Source: Balaenoptera acutorostrata (taxonomy: Eukaryota > Chordata > Mammalia > Artiodactyla > Balaenopteridae). Taken from it: 64,000 bases of DNA. The DNA lies in contig NW_026646034.1 of the NCBI RefSeq assembly GCF_949987535.1, positions 1 to 64,000 of the forward strand, written 5' to 3'. The notes under the pieces are model-generated. The model saw nothing but the letters and a program-made list of their open reading frames with translations. It did no database searches and was not told where the DNA came from. Shown here piece by piece: positions 1 through 11,327 of this stretch. Every line of letters starts with the position of its first letter. Position 1 is the stretch's first letter. The position numbers were made by a program, and so were the translations under genes.

Positions 1-95
1 CAATGTTCCATGACCGTGTCATCACAATGCTCCAGAATTCTTGTCATCACAATGCTCCAGAATTCTTGTCATCACAATGCTCCATGGCCCTGTTC

Positions 96-169
96 ATCAC
101 AATGCTCCAGATTGCTTGTCATCACAAAGTTCCATGACCGTGTCATCACAATGCACCATGGCCCTTGTC
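96..169 (+). repeat. Representative G-E-F module (74 nt)
   Basis: Three variant monomers travel together. G (96-120) has CCAGATTGCTTGTC. E (121-144) has the altered head ATCACAAAG before TTCCATGACC. F (145-169) has TGCACCATGGCCC. It is normally preceded by a C monomer ending CCTGGTC or CCTGTTC. I count about 80 occurrences through the window, on average every 0.8 kb, and the three variants are seldom seen apart. The linkage shows that the module is copied as a unit. A minority have E head variants such as CAAATTTTCATG (4360s) or CAAAGATCC (29608). Confidence 0.88.
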
Positions 170-858
170 ATCACAATGCTCCAGAATTCTTGTCATCTCA
201 ATGTTCCATGACCGTGTCATCACAATGCTCCATGGCCCTTGTCATCACAATGCTCCAGAATTCTTGTCATCACAATGTTCCATGACCGTGTCATCACAAT
301 GCTCCATGGCGCTTGTCAACACAATGCTCCAGAATTCTTGTCATCACAATGTTCCATGACCTTGTCAACACAATGCTCCACAATTCTTGTCATCACAATG
401 TTCCATGACCGTGTCATCACAATGCTCCATGGCCCTTGTCATCACAATGCTCTAGAATTCTGGTCATCACAATGTTCCATGACCGTGTCATCACAATGCT
501 CCATAATTCTTGTCATCACAATGTTCCATGACCGTGTCATCACAATGCTCCAGAATTCTTCTCATCACAATGCTCCAGAATTCTTGTCATCACAATGTTC
601 CATGACCGTGTCATCACAATGCTCCATGGCCCTGGTCATCACAATGCTCCAAATTGCTTGTCATCACAAAGTTCCATGACCGTGTCATCACAATGCACCA
701 TGGCCCTTGTCATCACAATGCTCCAGAATTCTTGTCATCACAATGTTCCATGACCGTGTCATCACAATGCTCCATAATCCTTGTCATCAAAATGTTCCAT
801 GACCGTGTCATCACAATGCTCCAGAATTCTTGTCATCACAATGTTCCATGACCGTGTC

Positions 859-907
859 ATCACAATGCTCCATAATTCTTGTCATCAAAATGTTCCATGA
901 CCGTGTC
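859..907 (+). repeat. Representative D-A' module (49 nt)
   Basis: D (859-883) has CTCCATAATTCTTGTC and is followed by an A monomer with head ATCAAAATG (884-907). This pairing recurs in most parts of the array. D is the only other common type with a forward stop (TAA in CCATAATTC). It therefore truncates forward open frames that the A-type TGA would not reach. Confidence 0.85.
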
Positions 908-1080
908 ATCACAATGCTCCAGAAATCTTGTCATCACAATGTTCCATGACCGTGTCATCACAATGCTCCAGAATTCTTGTCATCACAATGCTCCAGAATT
1001 CTTGTCATCACAATGTACCATGACCGTGTCATCACAATGCTCCAGAATTCTTGTCATCACAATGCTCCAGAATTCTTGTC

Positions 1081-1104
1081 ATCACAATGTTCCATGACCG
1101 TGTC
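1081..1104 (+). repeat. Representative A monomer (24 nt)
   Basis: This is the 24-nt monomer type, with head ATCACAATG followed by TTCCATGACCGTGTC. It is the only common type with a CpG and the only one with a TGA. It also holds the imperfect dyad ATGAC-CGT-GTCAT (5-nt arms, 3-nt spacer). A monomers are normally separated by one or two 25-mers, so they recur every 49 or 74 nt, occasionally further apart. Frequent variants are GACCTTGTC, GACTGTGTC, GACCATGTC, TTCGATGACC and TACCATGACC. Confidence 0.95.
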
Positions 1105-1129
1105 ATCACAATGCTCCATGGCCCTTGTC
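1105..1129 (+). repeat. Representative C monomer (25 nt, NcoI site)
   Basis: This 25-nt type has head ATCACAATG and core CTCCATGGCCCTTGTC, with an internal CCATGG. Common variants end in CCTGGTC, CCTGTTC, CCATTGTC or CACTTGTC. It usually sits directly after an A monomer and before a B monomer. It contains no stop codon in any forward frame, which matters for the spurious open frames across the array. Confidence 0.95.
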
Positions 1130-1154
1130 ATCACAATGCTCCAGAATTCTTGTC
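1130..1154 (+). repeat. Representative B monomer (25 nt, EcoRI site)
   Basis: This 25-nt type has head ATCACAATG and core CTCCAGAATTCTTGTC, with an internal GAATTC. It often occurs twice in a row (A-B-B) or after C (A-C-B). Variants include AGAAATCTTG, AGAATACTTG, AGAATTTTTG, and heads ATCCCAATG or ATCACCATG in particular regions. It has no forward stop codon. Confidence 0.95.
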
Positions 1155-1887
1155 ATCACAATGTTCCATGACCGTGTCATCACAATGCTCCATGGCCCTT
1201 GTCATCACAAAGCTCCAGAATACTTGTCATCACAATGTTCCATGACCGTGTCATCACAATGCTCCATGGCCCTTGTCAACACAATGCTCCAGAATTCTTG
1301 TAATCACAATGTTCCATGACCTTGTCATCACAATGCTCCAGAATTCTTGTCATCACAATGTTCCATGACCGTGTCATCACAATGCTCCATGGCCCTTGTC
1401 ATCACAATGCTCCAGAATTCTTGTCATCACAATCTTCCATGACCGTGTCATCACAATGCTCCATGGCCCTTGTCATCACAATGCTCCAGAATTCTTGTCA
1501 TCACAATGTTCCATGACCGTGTCATCACAATGCTCCAGAATTCTTGTCATCACAATGCTCCAGAATTCTTGTCATCACAATGTACCATGACCGTGTCATC
1601 ACAATGCTCCAGAATTCTTGTCATCACAATGCTCCAGAATTCTTGTCATCACAATGCTCCAGAATTCTTGTCATCACAATGTTCCATGACCGTGTCATCA
1701 CAATGCTCCAGAATTCTTGTCATCACAATGCTCCAGAATTCTTGTCATCACAATGTACCATGACCGTGTCATCACAATGCTCCAGAATTCTTGTCATCAC
1801 AATGCTCCAGAATTCTTGTCATCACAATGTTCCATGACCGTGTCATCACAATGCTCCATGGCCCTTGTCATCACAATGCTCCAGATT

Positions 1888-2285
1888 TCTCCATCATCAC
1901 AATGTTCCATGACCGTGTCATCACAATGCTCCATAATTCTTGTCATCAAAATGTTCCATGACCGTGTCATCACAATGCCTCCAGAATTCTTGTCATCACA
2001 ATGTTCATGACCGTGTCATCACAATGCTCCAGAATTCTTGTCATCACAATGCTCCAGAATTCTTTTCATCACAATGTTCCCATGACCGTGTCATCACAAT
2101 GCTCCATGGCCCTTGTCATCATAATGCTCCCAGAATTCTTGTCATCTCAATGTTCGTGATCGTGTCATCACAATGCTCCATAATTCTTGTCATCACAATG
2201 TTCCATGACCGTGTCATCACAATGCTCCATGGCCTTGTCAGCACAATGCTCCAGAATTCTGTCATCACAATGTTCCATACCGTGT
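1888..2285. repeat. Indel-rich patch inside the array
   Basis: Aligned with the other copies of the same segment (6.6-7.0, 14.7-15.1 and 21.1-21.5 kb), this stretch carries about eight single-base indels. They include an extra C near 1888, 1979, 2078 and 2129, and a missing C or T near 2005, 2153, 2232 and 2258. Most fall in short homopolymers and I do not see them in any sister copy. They break monomer register and create an otherwise rare minus-strand open frame at 2119-2316. Consensus error is the simplest explanation; real local mutation is possible. Confidence 0.6.
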
Positions 2286-2286
2286 C
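2264..2286 (+). repeat. 23-nt A monomer, shared deletion, copy 1
   Basis: An A monomer lacks one G, giving CCATACCGTGTC. It is followed by a C variant ending GGCCACAGTC. The same pair occurs at 6967, 15072, 21499 and 24011, so this one-base deletion is an inherited variant. The private indels around this copy differ in that respect. Confidence 0.85.
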
Positions 2287-4824
2287 ATCACAATGCTCCA
2301 TGGCCACAGTCATCACAATGCTCCAGAATTCTTGTCATCACAATGTTCCTTGACCGTGTCATCACAATGCTCCATGGCCCTTGTCATCACAATGCTCCAG
2401 AATTCTTGTCATCACAATGTTCCATGACCGTGTCATCACAATGCTCCATGGCCCTTGTCATCACAATGCTCCAGAATTCTTGTCATCACAATGCTCCATG
2501 GCCCTGTTCATCACAATGCTCCAGATTGCTTGTCATCAAAAAGTTCCATGACCGTGTCATCACAATGCACCATGGCCCTTGTCATCACAATGCTCCAGAA
2601 TTCTTGTCATCACAATGTTCCATGACCGTGTCATCACAATGCTCCATGGCCCTTGTCATCACAATGCTCCAGAATTCTTGTCATCACAATGTTCCATGAC
2701 CGTGTCATCACAATGCTCCATGGCCCTTGTCATCACAATGCTCCAGAATTCTTGTCATCACAATGTTCCATGACCGTGTCATCACAATGCTCCATAATTC
2801 TTGTCACCACAATGTTCCATGACCGTGTCATCACAATGCTCCAGAATTCTTATCATCACAATGCTCCAGAATTCTTGTCATCACAATGTTCCATGACCGT
2901 GTCATCACAATGCTCCATGGCCCTGATCATTACAATGCTCCAGATTGCTTGTCATCACAAAGTTCCATGACCGTGTCATCACAATGCACCATGGCCCTTG
3001 TCATCACAATGCTCCAGAATTCTTGTCATCAAAATGATCCATGACCGTGTCATCACAATGCTCCATAATTCTTGTCATCAAAATGTTCCATGACCGTGTC
3101 ATCACAATGCTCCAGAATTCTTGTCATCACAATGTTCCATGACCGTTTCATCACAATGCTCCATAATTCTTGTCATCAAAATGTTCCATGACCGTGTCAT
3201 CACAATGCTCCAGAAATCTTGTCATCACAATGTTCCATGACCGTGTCATCACAATGCTCCAGAATTCTTGTCATCACAATGCTCCAGAATTCTTGTCATC
3301 ACAATGTACCATTACCGTGTCATCACAATGCTCCAGAATTCTTGTCATCACAATGTTCCAGAATTCTTGTCATCACAATGTTCCATGACCGTGTCATCAC
3401 AATGCTCCATGGCCCTTGTCATCACAAAGCTCCAGAATTCTTGTCATCACAATGTTCCATGACCGTGTCATCACAATGCTCCATGGCCCTTGTCAACACA
3501 ATGCTCCAGAATTCTTGTCATCACAATGTTCCATGACCTTGTCATCACAATTCTCCAGAATTCTTGTCATCACAATGTTCCATGACCGTGTCATCACAAT
3601 GCTCCATGGCCCTTGTCATCACAATGCTCCAGAATTCTTGTCATCACAATGTTCCATGACCGTGTCATCACAATGCTCCATGGCCCTTGTCATCACAATG
3701 CTCCAGAATTCTTGTCATCACAATGTTCCATGACCGTGTCATCACAATGCTCCAGAATTCTTGTCATCACAATGCTCCAGAATTCTTGTCATCACAATGT
3801 TCCATGACCGTGTCATCACAATGCTCCATGGCACTTGTCATCACAATGCTCCAGATTTCTCATCATCACAATGTTCCATGACCGTGTCATCACAATGCTC
3901 CATAATTCTTGTCATCAAAATGTTCCATGACCGTGTCATCACAATGCTCCAGAATTCTTGTCATCACAATGTTCCATGACCGTGTCATCACAATGCTCCA
4001 GAATTCTTGTCATCACAATGCTCCAGAATTCTTTTCATCACAATGTTCCATGACCGTGTCATCACAATGCTCCATGGCCCTTGTCATCATAATGCTCCAG
4101 AATTCTTGTCATCTCAATGTTCCGTGATCGTGTCATCACAATGCTCCATAATTCTTGTCATCACAATGTTCCATGACCGTGTCATCACAATGCTACAGAA
4201 TTCTTGTCATCACAATGTACCATGACCGTGTCATCACAATGCTCCATGGCACTTGTCATCACAATGCTCCAGAATTCTTGTCATCACAATATTCCATGAC
4301 CGTGTCATCTCAATGCTCCATGGCCCTGGTCATCACAATGCTCCAGATTGCTTGTCATCACAAATTTTCATGACCGTGTCATCACAATGCACCATGGCCC
4401 TTGTCATCACAATGCTCCATGGCCCTTGTCATCACAATGCTCCAGAATTCTTTTCATCACAATGTTCCATGACCGTGTCATCACAATGCTCCATGGCCCT
4501 TGTCATCACAATGCTCCAGAATTCTTGTCATCACAATGTTCCATGACCGTGTCATCACAATGCTCCATGGCCCTTGTCATCACAATGCTCCAGAATTCTT
4601 GTCATCACAATGTTCCATGACCATATCATCACAATGCACCATGGCCCTTGTCATCACAATGCTCCATGGCCCTTGTCATCACAATGCTCCAGAATTCTTG
4701 TCATCACAATGTTCCATGACCGTGTCATCACAATGCTCCATAATTCTTGTCATCACAATGTTCCATGACCGTGTCATCACAATGCTCCAGAATTCTTGTC
4801 ATCACAATGTTCCATGACCGTGTC

Positions 4825-5168
4825 ATCACAATGCTACATGACCCTGGTCACAACATTTCTCCATGACCTTTGTCATCACAATGCTCTATATAGTTTTTCG
4901 TGACAATTCTAAATGAACACTTTAATCACTTTGCTTGCTGACCATTTTCATCACATTTCTCTATTGTCTTTACAATTTCCCATGACCCCTTTCTTCACAA
5001 TGCTCCATGATGCCTGTCATCACAATACTCAATGGCTTTTGTTATCACAATGCTCCAGGACCAGTTTCATCACAATACTCCATCTCCCTTGTCAACACGG
5101 TGCACAATGAAACCTCTCATTACAATGCTCCATGACACCTTTCATCACAATGCTCAATGGCCCTTGTC
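4825..5168 (+). repeat. Type I diverged-monomer block, copy 1
   Basis: Fourteen strongly diverged monomers replace the regular array over 344 nt. Several have unusual lengths (28, 22, 24 and 20 nt in the middle) and weak similarity to the ATCACAATG consensus, while the outer ones grade back into normal 25-mers. The block starts with GCTACATGACCCTGGTC and an altered second monomer, ACAACATTTCTCC. It carries TATATAG at 4887-4893 followed by a T run, and ends with CACGGTGCACAATGAAACC and GCTCAATGGCCC monomers. The divergence suggests an old or relic part of the family now copied along with the array. This copy has GTCAACACGGTG, shared only with the 19.6-kb copy. Confidence 0.9.
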
Positions 5169-6966
5169 ATCACAATGCTCCAGATTGCTTGTCATCACAA
5201 AGTTCCGTGACCGTGTCATCACAATGCACCATGGCCCTTGTCATCACAATTCTCCAGAATTCTTGTCATCACAATGTTCCATGACCGTGTCATCAAAATG
5301 CTCCATGGCCCTTGTCATCACAATGCTCCAGAATTCTTGTCATCACAATGTTCCATGACCGTGTCATCACAATGCTCCAGAATTCTTGTCATCACAATGC
5401 TCCAGAATTCTTGTCATCACAATGTTCCATGACCGTGTCATCACAATGCTCCATGGCACTTGTCATCACAATGCTCCAGAATTCTTGTCATCACAATGTT
5501 CCATGACCGTGTCATCACAATGCTCCAGAATTCTTGTCATCACAATGCTCCAGAATTCTTGTCATCACAATGTTCCATGACCGTGTCATCACAATGCTCC
5601 ATAATTCTTGTCACCACAATGTTCCATGACCGTGTCATCACAATGCTCCAGAATTCTTATCATCACAATGCTCCAGAATTCTTGTCATCACAATGTTCCA
5701 TGACTGTGTCATCACAATGCTCCATGGCCCTGGTCATCACAATGCTCCAGATTGCTTGTCATCACAAAGTTCCATGACCGTGTCATCACAATGCACCATG
5801 GCCCTTGTCATCACAATGCTCCAGAATTCTTGTCATCACAATGTTCCATGACCGTGTCATCACAATGCTCCATAATTCTTGTCATCAAAATGTTCTATGA
5901 CCGTGTCATCACAACGCTCCAGAATTCTTGTCATCACAATGTTCCATGACCGTGTCATCACAATGCTCCATAATTCTTGTCATCAAAATGTTCCATGACC
6001 GTGTCATCACAATGCTCCTGAAATCTTGTCATCACAATGTTCCATGACCGTGTCATCACAATGCTCCAGAATTCTTGTCATCACAATGCTCCAGAATTCT
6101 TGTCATCACAATGTACCATGACCGTGTCATCACAATGCTCCAGAATTCTTGTCATCACAATGCTCCAGAATTCTTGTCATCACAATGTTCCATGACCGTG
6201 TCATCACAATGCTCCATGGCCCTTGTCATCACAAAGCTCCAGAATTCTTGTCATCACAATGTTCCATGAACGTGTCATCACAATGCTCCATGGCCCTTGT
6301 CAACACAATGCTCCAGAATTCTTGTCATCACAATGTTCCATGACCTTGTCATCACAATGCTCCAGAATTCTTGTCATCACAATGTTCCATGACCGTGTCA
6401 TCACAATGCTCCATGGCCCTTGTCATCACAATGCTCCAGAATTCTTATCATCACAATGTTCCATGACCGTGTCATCACAATGCTCCAGAATTCTTGTCAT
6501 CACAATGCTCCAGAATTCTTGTCATCACAATGTTCCATGACCGTGTCATCACAATGCTCCATGGCCCTTGTCATCACAATGCTCCAGATTTCTCATCATC
6601 ACAATGTTCCATGACCGTGTGATCACAATGCTCCATAATTCTTGTCATCAAAATGTTCCATGACCGTGTCATCACAATGCTCCAGAATTCTTGTCATCAC
6701 AATGTTCCATGACCGTGTCATCACAATGCTCCAGAATTCTTGTCATCACAATGCTCCAGAAGTCTTTTCATCACAATGTTCCATGACCGTGTCATCACAA
6801 TGCTCCATGGCCCTTGTCATCATAATGCTCCAGAATTCTTGTCATCTCAATGTTCCGTGATCGTGTCATCACAATGCTCCATAATTCTTGTCATCACAAT
6901 GTTCCATGACCGTGTCATCACAATGCTCCATGGCCCTTGTCAGCACAATGCTCCAGAATTCTTGTC

Positions 6967-6989
6967 ATCACAATGTTCCATACCGTGTC
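6967..6989 (+). repeat. 23-nt A monomer, shared deletion, copy 2
   Basis: This is the same one-base-short A monomer plus GGCCACAGTC neighbour. By moving the frame it removes a TGA and allows a 220-residue open frame (6740-7402), which is an artefact of the repeat. Confidence 0.85.
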
Positions 6990-8813
6990 ATCACAATGCT
7001 CCATGGCCACAGTCATCACAATGCTCCAGAATTCTTGTCATCACAATGTTCCTTGACCGTGTCATCACAATGCTCCATGGCCCTTGTCATCACAATGCTC
7101 CAGAATTCTTGTCATCACAATGTTCCATGACCGTGTCATCACAATGCTCCATGGCCCTTGTCATCACAATGCTCCAGAATTCTTGTCATCACAATGCTCC
7201 ATGGCCCTGTTCATCACAATGCTCCAGATTGCTTGTCATCAAAAAGTTCCATGACCGTGTCATCACAATGCACCATGGCCCTTGTCATCACAATGCTCCA
7301 GAATTCTTGTCATCACAATGTTCCATGACCGTGTCATCACAATGCTCCATGGCCCTTGTCATCACAATGCTCCAGAATTCTTGTCATCACAATGTTCCAT
7401 GACCGTGTCATCACAATGCTCCATGGCCCTTGTCATCACAATGCTCCAGAATTCTTGTCATCACAATGTTCCATGACCGTGTCATCACAATGCTCCATAA
7501 TTCTTGTCACCACAATGTTCCATGACCGTGTCATCACAATGCTCCAGAATTCTTATCATCACAATGCTCCAGAATTCTTGTCATCACAATGTTCCATGAC
7601 CGTGTCATCACAATGCTCCATGGCCCTGGTCATCACAATGCTCCAGATTGCTTGTCATCACAAAGTTCCATGACCGTGTCATCACAATGCACCATGGCCC
7701 TTGTCATCACAATGCTCCAGAATTCTTGTCATCACAATGATCCATGACCGTGTCATCACAATGCTCCATAATTCTTGTCATCAAAATGTTCCATGACCGT
7801 GTCATCACAATGCTCCAGAATTCTTGTCATCACAATGTTCCATGACCGTGTCATCACAATGCTCCATAATTCTTGTCATCAAAATGTTCCATGACCGTGT
7901 CATCACAATGCTCCAGAAATCTTGTCATCACAATGTTCCATGACCGTGTCATCACAATGCTCCAGAATTCTTGTCATCACAATGCTCCAGAATTCTTGTC
8001 ATCACAATGTACCATGACCGTGTCATCACAATGCTCCAGAATTCTTGTCATCACAATGCTCCAGAATTCTTGTCATCACAATGTTCCATGACCGTGTCAT
8101 CACAATGCTCCATGGCCCTTGTCATCACAATGCTCCAGAATTCTTGTCATCACAATGTTCCATGACCGTGTCATCACAATGCTCCATGGCCCTTGTCATC
8201 ACAAAGCTCCAGAATACTTGTCATCACAATGTTCCATGACCGTGTCATCACAATGCTCCATGGCCCTTGTCAACACAATGCTCCAGAATTCTTGTTATCA
8301 CAATGTTCCATGACCTTGTCATCACAATGCTCCAGAATTCTTGTCATCACAATGTTCCATGACCGTGTCATCACAATGCTCCATGGCCCTTGTCATCACA
8401 ATGCTCCAGAATTCTTGTCATCACAATCTTCCATGACCGTGTCATCACAATGCTCCATGGCCCTTGTCATCACAATGCTCCAGAATTCTTGTCATCACAA
8501 TGTTCCATGACCGTGTCATCACAATGCTCGATGGCCCTTGTCATCACAATGCTCCAGATTGCTTGTCATCACAAAGTTCCATGACCGTGTCATCACAATG
8601 CACCATGGCCCTTGTCATCACAATGCTCCAGAATTCTTGTCATCTCAATGTTCCATGACCGTGTCATCACAATGCTCCATGGCCCTTGTCAACACAATGT
8701 TCCAGAATTCTTGTCATCACAATATTCCATGACCTTGTCATCACAATGCTCCAGAATTCTTGTCATCACAATGTTCCATGACCGTGTCATCACAATGCTC
8801 CATAATTCTTGTC

Positions 8814-8863
8814 ATCACAATGCTCCATGGCCATTGTCATCACTCTTCTCCAGAATTCTTGTC
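8814..8863 (+). repeat. Representative C''-H module (50 nt)
   Basis: A C variant ending GGCCATTGTC is followed by H, a B monomer whose head is changed to ATCACTCTTCTCC. The pair is linked wherever I see it: near 8.8, 10.6, 12.1, 29.1, 34.9, 37.1 and 53.7 kb, repeatedly at 54.6-60.7 kb, and at 63.0 and 63.9 kb. It is a marker for one lineage of duplicated segments. Confidence 0.85.
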
Positions 8864-11008
8864 ATCACAATGTTCCATGACCGTGTCATCTTAATGCTCC
8901 AGAATTCTTGTCATCACAATGCTCCAGAATTCTTGTCATCACAATGCTCCATGGCCCTGTTCATCACAATGCTCCAGATTGCTTGTCATCACAAAGTTCC
9001 ATGACCGTGTCATCACAATGCACCATGGCCCTTGTCATCACAATGCTCCAGAATTCTTGTCATCACAATGTTCCATGACCGTGTCATCACAATGCTCCAT
9101 GGCCCTTGTCATCACAATGCTCCAGAATTCTTGTCATCACAATGTTCCATGACCGTGTCATCACAATGCTCCATGGCCCTTGTCAACACAATGCTCCAGA
9201 ATTCTTGTCATCACAATGTTCCATGACCTTGTCATCACAATGCTCCAGAATTCTTGTCATCACAATGTTCCATGACCGTGTCATCACAATGCTCCAGAAT
9301 TCTTGTCATCACAATGCTCCAGAATTCTTGTCATCACAATGTTCCATGACCGTGTCATCACAATGCTCCATGGCCCTGGTCATCACAATGCTCCAGATTG
9401 CTTGTCATCACAAAGTTCCATGACCGTGTCATCACAATGCACCATGGCCCTTGTCATCACAATGCTCCAGAATTCTTGTCATCACAATGTTCCATGACCG
9501 TGTCATCACAATGCTCCATAATTCTTGTCATCAAAATGTTCCATGACCGTGTCATCACAATGCTCCAGAATTCTTGTCATCACAATGTTCCATGACCGTG
9601 TCATCACAATGCTCCATAATCCTTGTCATCAAAATGTTCCATGACCGTGTCATCACAATGCTCCAGAAATCTTGTCATCACAATGTTCCATGACCGTCTC
9701 ATCACAATGCTCCAGAATTCTTGTCATCACAATGCTCCAGAATTCTTGTCATCACAATGTACCATGACCGTGTCATCACAATGCTCCAGAATTCTTGTCA
9801 TCACAATGCTCCAGAATTCTTGTCATCACAATGTTCCATGACCGTGTCATCACAATGCTCCATGGCCCTTGTCATCACAAAGCTCCAGAATTCTTGTCAT
9901 CACAATGTTCCATGACCGTGTCATCACAATGCTCCATGGCCCTTGTCAACACAATGCTCCAGAATTCTTGTCATCACAATGTTCCATGACCTTGTCATCA
10001 CAATGCTCCAGAATTCTTGTCATCACAATGTTCCATGACCATGTCATCAAAATGCTCCATGGCCCTTGTCATCACAATGCTCCAGAATTCTTGTCATCAC
10101 AATGTTCCATGACCGTGTCATCACAATGCTCCATGGCCCTTGTCATCACAATGCTCCAGAATTCTTGTCATCACAATGTTCCATGACCGTGTCATCACAA
10201 TGCTCCATGGCCCTTGTCATCACAATGCTCCAGAATTCTTGTCATCACAATGTTCCATGACCGTGTCATCACAATGCTCCAGAATTCTTGTCATCACAAT
10301 GCTCCAGATTGCTTGTCATCACAAAGTTCCATGACCGTGTCATCACAATGCACCATGGCCCTTGTCATCACAATGCTCCAGAATTCTTGTCATCTCAATG
10401 TTCCATGACCGTGTCATCACAATGCTCCATGGCCCTTGTCATCACAATGCTCCAGAATTCTTGTCATCACAATGCTCCAGAATTCTTGTCATCACAATGT
10501 TCCATGACCGTGTCATCACAATGATCCATAATTCTTGTCATCACAATGCTCCATGGCCATTGTCATCACTCTTCTCCAGAATTCTTGTCATCACAATGTT
10601 CCATGACCGTGTCATCACAATGCTCCAGAATTCTTGTCATCACAATGCTCCAGAATTCTTGTCATCACAATGCTCCATGGCCCTGTTCATCACAATGCTC
10701 CAGATTGCTTGTCATCACAAAGTTCCATGACCGTGTCATCACAATGCACCATGGCCCTTGTCATCACAATGCTCCAGAATTCTTGTCATCACAATGTTCC
10801 ATGACCGTGTCATCACAATGCTCCATGGCCCTTGTCATCACAATGCTCCAGAATTCTTGTCATCACAATGTTCCATGACCGTGTCATCACAATGCTCCAT
10901 GGCCCTTGTCAACACAATGCTCCAGAATTCTTGTCATCACAATGTTCCATGACCTTGTCATCACAATGCTCCAGAATTCTTGTCATCACAATGTTCCATG
11001 ACCGTGTC

Positions 11009-11327
11009 ATCACAATGTTACATGACCCTGGTCATCACAGTTCTCCATGACCTTTGTCATCACTATGCTCTATATAGTTTTTCATGACAATTCTAAATGA
11101 CCACTTTAATCACTTTGCTTGCTGACCATTTTCATCACATTTCTCTATTGTCATTACAATTCCCCATGACCCCTTTCTTCACAATGCTCCATGATGCCTG
11201 TCATCACAATGCTCAATGGCTTTTGTTATTACAATGCTCCAGGACCAGTTTCATCACATTACTCCATCTCCCTTGTCATCACGGTGCACAATGAATAGTT
11301 TCATTACAATGCTCCATGGCCCTTGTC
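11009..11327 (+). repeat. Type II diverged-monomer block, copy 1
   Basis: This is a sister of the type I block with the same odd-length core (28, 22, 24 and 20 nt) and the same TATATAG. It differs consistently: GTTACATGACC at the left edge, ATCACAGTTCTCC second, TTTTTCATGACAATTC, AATGACCACTTTAATC, TCATTACAATTCCCC, ATCACATTACTCC, and AATGAATAGTTTCATT instead of AATGAAACC. It has no type I block upstream within 5 kb, unlike the other five. Confidence 0.9.

Larger units (their letters stand above)
1081..1154 (+). repeat. Representative 74-nt higher-order unit A-C-B
   Basis: One 24-mer plus two 25-mers make the dominant 74-nt period. Identical motifs recur at +74 here (the next A starts at 1155) and over most of the window. 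Length differences between larger duplicated segments are usually whole numbers of monomers, for example 74 nt between the two classes of type I to type II spacing. That argues that recombination or slippage respects this register. Confidence 0.93.
1..8190. repeat. Segmental duplication, copy 1 (partner 12810-22722)
   Basis: This stretch matches 12810-22722 monomer for monomer, including rare private-looking variants. The offset is 12,809 to about 14,850, then 12,808 to about 4,785. It is 14,803 for about 2,752-6,270 and 14,532 for about 6,540-8,190. The changes of offset reflect a 1,995-bp tandem duplication and a 271-bp deletion in the partner. Copy 1 already matches at its first base, so the duplication probably extends left of the window. 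Between about 5,169 and 8,190 it holds ordinary A/B/C/D/G-E-F monomers and nothing else. Confidence 0.85.

Noticed and set aside
2119..2316. Minus-strand 65-residue open frame (and another at 34422-34628)
   Set aside because: Both minus-strand frames fall inside the two indel-rich patches, where the regular TGA register is disturbed. They are by-products of probable sequence error.
4887..4893. TATATAG as an actual promoter
   Set aside because: It is conserved in all 15 blocks, but a seven-base AT motif in copied sequence is weak evidence. No initiator, downstream gene or transcript evidence is visible, so I report it as part of the block only.
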